Positions 5,866 to 9,371 of a stretch of 9,371 nt of DNA are shown here, piece by piece (within the stretch, counting starts at the first letter, position 1; each line of letters begins with the position of its first letter). The position numbers and the translations under genes are program-made. The notes under the pieces were generated by a model, which made no database searches, had not been told where the DNA came from, and saw nothing but the letters and a program-made list of their open reading frames with translations. The DNA is from Streptomycetales bacterium (GTDB lineage Bacteria; Actinomycetota; Actinomycetes; Prado026), in the NCBI GenBank assembly GCA_025361995.1, contig JANYIP010000354.1:1-9371 (forward strand). Reading direction: 5' to 3'.

Positions 5866-6755
5866 CGCTGACTGCTCCGGTCGCCTTCATCCCGAGCCCG
5901 TCGCAGGGCGTCTGGCACGTCGGGCCGTTCCCGGTCCGTGCGTACGCGCTGTGCATCATCGCGGGCATCATCTTCGCCATCTGGCTCACCGACCGCCGTT
6001 GGGTCGCTCGGGGTGGCCGGTCGGGCACGGTTGCCGACATCTCCGTCTGGGCCGTGCCCTTCGGCATCGTCGGCGGGCGCATATATCACGTCATCACGAG
6101 CTGGGAACCGTACTTCGGGGCCGGGGGGCATCCGCTGGACGCGTTCAAGATCTGGCAGGGCGGCCTCGGCATCTGGGGTGCGGTCGCGTTCGGTGCGATC
6201 GGGGCGTACATCGGGTGTCGCCGTCAGGGGGTCGTGCTGCCGCCCTTCGGTGACGCGCTCGCGCCTGGTCTCGCGGTCGCGCAGGCGATGGGGCGTTGGG
6301 GCAACTACTTCAACCAGGAGCTGTTCGGCAAGCCGACGACGCTGCCGTGGGGGCTCAAGATCGACCTCGCCCACCGGCCGCAGGGGTACGAGCAGTTCGC
6401 CACCTTCCACCCGACGTTCCTCTACGAGTCGCTGTGGTGCCTGCTGATCGCCGTGGTGCTCATGCGCGCTGACCGGCGGTTCCAGCTCGGTCACTTCCGG
6501 GTTTTCCTGCTCTACGGCGCGCTCTACACCGCGGGGCGGTTCTGGTTCGAGCTGCTGCGCATCGACGACGCGAACCACATCCTCGGGCTCCGCGTGAACA
6601 CCTGGGTCTCCTCGATCATCTTCGCGATATCGGTGGCCGGCTTCATCTGGTCGATGCGCCACCGCCCGGGCCGCGAGACCCCGGCGGAGCTGCTCCGTCA
6701 TCGCGCCGAGCCGGAGGTCGAGGAAGCTGCCGAGTCGGTGTCCGAACCTTCCTGA
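5862..6755 (+). CDS. lgt: Prolipoprotein diacylglyceryl transferase
   Basis: Multi-pass membrane enzyme that transfers diacylglycerol from phosphatidylglycerol to the lipobox cysteine of prolipoproteins, the first step of lipoprotein maturation. The protein has 297 residues. The Lgt signature GRWGNYFNQE is at 144-153 with the essential Arg (R145), HPTFLYES is at 183-190, and GRFWFELLRID is at 225-235. In the WQGGLGIWGA segment, W105 replaces the His found in the E. coli enzyme (H103). I believe this substitution is usual in actinobacterial Lgt. The acidic C-terminal tail (about 268-297) is probably cytoplasmic. ATG 5862 overlaps the previous stop (ATGA). The frame is open for another 356 codons upstream, but that stretch is a GC-rich shadow of the two preceding genes. 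The Sco lipoprotein encoded three genes upstream is a predicted substrate. Confidence 0.97.
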   Translation: MTLTAPVAFIPSPSQGVWHVGPFPVRAYALCIIAGIIFAIWLTDRRWVARGGRSGTVADISVWAVPFGIVGGRIYHVITSWEPYFGAGGHPLDAFKIWQGGLGIWGAVAFGAIGAYIGCRRQGVVLPPFGDALAPGLAVAQAMGRWGNYFNQELFGKPTTLPWGLKIDLAHRPQGYEQFATFHPTFLYESLWCLLIAVVLMRADRRFQLGHFRVFLLYGALYTAGRFWFELLRIDDANHILGLRVNTWVSSIIFAISVAGFIWSMRHRPGRETPAELLRHRAEPEVEEAAESVSEPS

Positions 6756-6807
6756 TCGTCGACCACCAGGGTGACTCTGTTGGCTGGTGACACGGCAGGA
6801 TAGGCCC

Positions 6808-7707
6808 GTGGAGCCAGGCTTTGGATCGGTCGTGACGAGTGACGGTCGGACCGTGGCGTTCCTCGACGGAGGCGACCCGAGCGGGTACCCCGTCATCGGA
6901 CTGCACGGAACTCCGGGGTGCCGGCTGAGCCGCTGGCCTGACGACTCGGTGTATGCGGGCGCGGGGGTGCGGTACATCACCACGGATCGAGCGGGGTACG
7001 GGCGCTCGTCACGTCATCGGCGCCGGGTGGTGGCGGACGAGGCCGCCGACGTGAGTGCAGTCGCTGATGCCGTGGGACTGGACCGGTTCTCCCTGGTGGG
7101 CGGCTCCGGAGGAGGTCCGCACGCACTGGCGTGCGCCGCCCTGCTGGGAGATCGGCTGGACCGAGTGGCGTGCCAGTCCAGCCTTGCCCCTCTCGGTGTG
7201 GGCGGCCTGTCTCGGGAAGAGTGGCTGACCGGGATGGGTGCGGAGATCGCCGCCGAGCTCGCGTGGGCCGAGGCAGGTGAGAACGTCCTGACCGCCGAGA
7301 TGACGAGGGCGCAGCGGCTCATGGAGGAACTGATCGAGGTCGACCCTGGGGCCATGCTGGGTCAAGACGCGAACGACATCGACGTGGGATTCCTCGAGCG
7401 CCCGGAGACGATCGAGGCGTTTCGCCGGATCATCCCCGAGCAAGCGATCCACGGGGTTGGCGGATCTGTGGACGACATGCTGGCGCTGGTCGGCCCCTGG
7501 GGCTTCACCCTGACGGACATCCGTGTGCCCGTACTGATCACTTTTGGAGATGCCGATACTTCGTGCCCAGTGGCCCACGGCAGGTTCCTGGCAGGTTCCG
7601 TACGCCTTGCGACCGTGGTCGAGACCAGCGGCGGTGGGCATTTCGCTGCCCACCCGACGCAGGACATCCTGCAGACGCACCGGTGGCTCGTCGCCGGCGG
7701 CGACTAG
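6808..7707 (+). CDS. Alpha/beta hydrolase fold protein
   Basis: Probable soluble esterase/lipase-like hydrolase of 299 residues; substrate unknown. The oxyanion-hole motif HGTPG is near residues 33-37. The nucleophile elbow is GGSGGG with Ser at about 100, the acid is an Asp in GDADTSCP (248 or 250), and the catalytic His is in GGGHFAAHP (278). Strand-helix spacing matches the fold, with a helical cap between the nucleophile and the acid. I chose GTG 6808 because GGCAGGA (6794-6800) lies 7 bases before it. The alternative GTG 6787 adds seven residues and lacks a ribosome site. It starts 52 bases after lgt on the same strand and may be read through from that operon, but it has no obvious functional link to it. 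Codon choice (GGA, ACT, TTT, CTT) is looser than in the trp genes. Its TAG overlaps the stop of the convergent minus-strand gene in CTAG. Confidence 0.88.
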   Translation: MEPGFGSVVTSDGRTVAFLDGGDPSGYPVIGLHGTPGCRLSRWPDDSVYAGAGVRYITTDRAGYGRSSRHRRRVVADEAADVSAVADAVGLDRFSLVGGSGGGPHALACAALLGDRLDRVACQSSLAPLGVGGLSREEWLTGMGAEIAAELAWAEAGENVLTAEMTRAQRLMEELIEVDPGAMLGQDANDIDVGFLERPETIEAFRRIIPEQAIHGVGGSVDDMLALVGPWGFTLTDIRVPVLITFGDADTSCPVAHGRFLAGSVRLATVVETSGGGHFAAHPTQDILQTHRWLVAGGD

Positions 7708-8144
7708 CAAGCAGCCCCCGAAAAGTCTTGCTGGGTGGTCGTGATCGACGGCGACGCGATCGCCACGAACACCGCAAACACCGGGGTCAGCACGAGGATG
7801 GCGAAGACCAGGATGGGCAGCAACGGGCCCGTGGGGTCGACCGCTGCTGCGAGCCCGACCAAGATCGCCAGTACGACAAGCAGGGGCCCGCCGATGAGAC
7901 CGGAGCGAGTCCTGCGCCCGCTCAGACACCGCGCGCACACCGGAAGCGCCGGAGCTTTGATCGTCTTTCCCCGATGGAAAGCGGCGGCTAGCCCCACGAC
8001 GAGGAAGAGTCCGGTGGGGGTCTTGGACTTGAACGTGGCCTTGCGCGTGCCTACCGCGATCCCACCGTGCCGTATGCACAAGGCTGGGAGCGGGACCCCG
8101 CAAGCGAGCGGATAGGCGGGAATTCGAAGACTTGTCGACGCCAT
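7704..8144 (-). CDS. Hypothetical membrane protein with CxxH/CxxC pairs, possibly eroded
   Basis: I do not recognise a named family. From ATG 8144 the protein has 146 residues. A Cys-x2-His pair (CIRHGG, C23/H26) and a Cys-x2-Cys pair (CARC, C70/C73) could form one zinc site. A weak hydrophobic patch (LFLVVGLAAAF) lies between them. The C-terminal half holds two strong membrane helices (about 84-102 and 107-130). The hydrophobic C-terminal half and its G/C-ending codons (GTG TTC GTG GCG ATC GCG) favour this strand over the overlapping plus-strand frame. The start is unsure: no ribosome site precedes 8144 or the in-frame GTG at 8174, and the first codons (ACA AGT CTT CGA ATT) are rare for this genome. 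The stretch around AAFHRGKTIKAP looks shortened compared with what I recall of similar actinobacterial proteins. It may be a decaying gene. It lies just downstream of the isochorismatase-family gene on the same strand. Confidence 0.5.
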   Translation of the reverse strand: MASTSLRIPAYPLACGVPLPALCIRHGGIAVGTRKATFKSKTPTGLFLVVGLAAAFHRGKTIKAPALPVCARCLSGRRTRSGLIGGPLLVVLAILVGLAAAVDPTGPLLPILVFAILVLTPVFAVFVAIASPSITTTQQDFSGAAC

Positions 8145-8189
8145 GGCGGGGAACCGACGCGGCTCATCCCACACTTGAGGCCACCGGCT

Positions 8190-8750
8190 TCACGATGGGG
8201 TGCGGAAGTAAACGTCCTTCGTCTCGACCGTTCCGGCGGTGCGTCCCGGCGCCGTCTGGTAGCTCCAGTACAGGTTCGTGTGCGCGATGACCTGGGCGGG
8301 CGGCGGCGCGCCCCACGCCGACTGGTCCTCCGTCGTGTGGGCATCGCTGACCAGGGTGGCGTCGTAGCCGCGGGCGAGCGCACCGTGCAGCGTCGAGCGG
8401 ACGCATGCGTCGGTCTGCGCGCCGACGACGATGAGCCGGCCGACTCCCAGGTCTGAGAGCACGCTCTCGAGGCTGGTGTCCTCGAAGGAGTCGCCATAGT
8501 TCTTCTCGATCAGCGGCTCCGCCTCGGCCGGCGTCAGCTCGGGCACGATCCGCCACTCGTCGCTGCCGCGCAAGAGCCCCTCGTCCGAGTGCTGGACCCA
8601 GACGACGGGGATCTGCTCCTGCCGCGCCCGCTCGACGAGCCCGGCGACGTTCGCGACGACGGAATCCCGCTGGTGGGCCAAGGCGACCACGCCGTTCTGC
8701 ACGTCGATGACGAGAAGTGCGGTGTTCGGGCGGTTCTCGATGGTGGTCAT
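8190..8750 (-). CDS. Isochorismatase-family cysteine hydrolase
   Basis: Cytosolic hydrolase of the isochorismatase/nicotinamidase fold, 186 residues, the usual length for stand-alone members. The catalytic triad is visible: D16 in LLVIDVQNG, K83 in IEKNYGDSF and the nucleophile C116 in GAQTDACVRST. The cis-peptide region (VVGAQT) and the helix after the cysteine (LHGALARGYDATLVSDAHTT) match the family. The sequence does not reveal the substrate; members act on amides, carbamates, nicotinamide or isochorismate. The start is ATG at 8750-8748, with GAGAGG about 8 bases upstream. An upstream extension of the frame to 8915 is arginine/proline-rich shadow sequence. The start codon overlaps the monooxygenase stop by ATGA (8750-8747), so both are made from one transcript and probably share a pathway. 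Confidence 0.93.
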   Translation of the reverse strand: MTTIENRPNTALLVIDVQNGVVALAHQRDSVVANVAGLVERARQEQIPVVWVQHSDEGLLRGSDEWRIVPELTPAEAEPLIEKNYGDSFEDTSLESVLSDLGVGRLIVVGAQTDACVRSTLHGALARGYDATLVSDAHTTEDQSAWGAPPPAQVIAHTNLYWSYQTAPGRTAGTVETKDVYFRTPS

Positions 8751-9371
8751 GATGGAGCCTCTCGCAGGTGGGCGGCGATCCTGCGGGCTTCGAGGCGGAT
8801 CTCGCGGAGCATCCCGGCCGGAGACACGAACTGGCCGCAGAAGTAGAGGCCGGGCAGGGCGGTCGGCCCACCCGAGACCACGGGGGTCCCCGTGTCGTCG
8901 CACACGTCCTGCCACCCGACGAGGAACTCGTCCAACCCTGGGCGGTAGCCGGTGGCGAGGACCACGGCGTCCACGGCGAGCGTGCTGCCGTCGGTGAAGA
9001 CCACCCCGGACTCGGTGAACCGCTCGATGTCCCCGTGCACGCCGATGCGTCCGGCCCCGATATGACGCATCGTCCCGATGTCGAACAGCGGGATGTGCCG
9101 GTCGCGGGCGATCTGAGTGTTGGGGCCGTACGCGAGCTTGCGCAGGCCCACGGTACGGATGTCGCCGACGGTCGCCCGGATCAGCGGCCAGGCGAGTGCG
9201 TCAGCCACCGCAGGCGGTACGAGCTGCATCACGATGTTGAGCTGCAGCACGGGTACGAGGCCGAGGATGTCGCGGGACCACGTTGACCGGCGACCGTACG
9301 GCGAGGTGCGGGTGGGCGCCGCGCTCGACCAGGTCGATGGCCTGCTCGCATGCGGAGTTCCCGAACCCGAC
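8747..9371 (-). pseudogene. Flavin-containing monooxygenase, C-terminal part, frameshifted; 5' end outside window
   Basis: FAD/NADPH-dependent oxygenase or oxidoreductase of the FMO/TrkA type. The frame entering at 9371 encodes the NADPH-binding motif GFGNSACE and continues to SPVNVVPR (about 9371-9273). The family sequence then continues as DILGLVPVLQLNIVMQ in another frame from 9271 down to the TGA at 8749-8747. This second frame contains the conserved ATGYRP (about 8956-8939) and GLYFCGQFVSPAG near the C-terminus. Staying in the first frame reaches TGA at 9203-9201. The bases CCGCGAC at the junction would read correctly with two more (CCGCGCGAC), so a CG dinucleotide seems lost. This could be true inactivation or a sequence error. 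Everything else looks well conserved, and translation of the next gene depends on this stop through ATGA. A GTG at 9250 could start a C-terminal fragment, but no ribosome site was seen. Confidence 0.75.
9269..9275 (-). other. Frameshift point in the monooxygenase gene
   Basis: On the minus strand the codons ...GTC CCG are followed by C GAC ATC CTC, so the conserved Arg codon between Pro and Asp has only one of its three bases. A two-base loss from a CGCGCG run explains it best. Upstream codons start at positions equal to 2 modulo 3 and downstream codons at 1 modulo 3. Confidence 0.7.

Noticed and set aside
6764..6789. Inverted repeat CACCAG/CTGGTG with a 14-base loop, and a repeated GGTGAC, between lgt and the hydrolase
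   Set aside because: A six-base stem with a long loop and no T-run is too weak to call a terminator or operator.
5748..6983. Minus-strand open frame of 411 codons over lgt
   Set aside because: Antisense shadow of lgt and the hydrolase; charged low-complexity translation with no motif.
7009..8103. Minus-strand open frame of 364 codons in another frame from the small membrane protein
   Set aside because: It is antisense to the hydrolase and has no domain signature; the 7704-8144 frame has clear membrane helices instead.
7735..8115. Plus-strand open frame over the small membrane protein gene
   Set aside because: Thr/Ala/Arg-rich translation without helices or motifs; the minus strand explains the region better.
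8120..8146. Cluster of palindromic six-mers (GAATTC, TTCGAA, GTCGAC, CCATGG) that resembles a cloning linker
   Set aside because: I recognise no vector sequence around it and natural sequence continues on both sides; chance in a locally less GC-rich stretch is enough.
1..9371. CRISPR arrays, insertion sequences, tRNA/rRNA genes
   Set aside because: No spaced palindromic repeats, transposase motifs, terminal inverted repeats or tRNA-like cloverleaf sequence were seen; the two tandem arrays found have units too short and contiguous to be CRISPR.

Overview
The window is high-GC DNA with strong G/C bias at third codon positions and tightly packed genes. GTG starts, TANNNT-type -10 motifs placed 6-7 bases before ATG codons, and a trpC-trpB-trpA...lgt order all point to an actinobacterium. 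In Mycobacterium tuberculosis lgt directly follows trpA. The extra redox genes between them suggest a Propionibacteriales-like lineage (for example Nocardioidaceae), but that placement is inference from memory of gene order, not a measured phylogeny.

Layout: (1) 1-876, the 3' part of a sensor histidine kinase gene entering from the left. (2) 904-3801, trpC, trpB and trpA for the last steps of tryptophan synthesis. No trpF is present, as expected where PriA supplies that isomerase. (3) 3870-6755, four genes each joined by a 4-base ATGA stop/start overlap: a Sco-type copper/thiol lipoprotein, a MauE/DoxX-type redox membrane protein, a membrane-anchored DsbA-like thioredoxin-fold protein, and lgt, the enzyme that lipidates prolipoproteins such as the Sco protein. 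(4) 6808-7707, an alpha/beta hydrolase. (5) 7704-9371, the minus strand: a flavin-containing monooxygenase fragment with a frameshift, overlapped by an isochorismatase-family hydrolase, followed by a small two-helix membrane protein with Cys/His pairs that looks partly eroded. Its stop codon shares a CTAG with the hydrolase stop codon.

Functionally, the trp genes form one biosynthetic run. The Sco/MauE/Dsb/Lgt set looks like an envelope-protein maturation cassette: copper delivery, disulfide exchange and lipid anchoring. The minus-strand pair is probably a catabolic or detoxifying oxygenase-hydrolase operon of unknown substrate.

The least expected sequence features are two unrelated short tandem arrays, each built around a stop codon: a 17-bp unit at the trpB/trpA junction and four 16-bp units at the end of trpA. 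Both place TGA in all three frames. A promoter-like motif is also written with rare codons at the end of the sco gene. I found no clear novel multi-gene system, CRISPR array, transposon or RNA gene.
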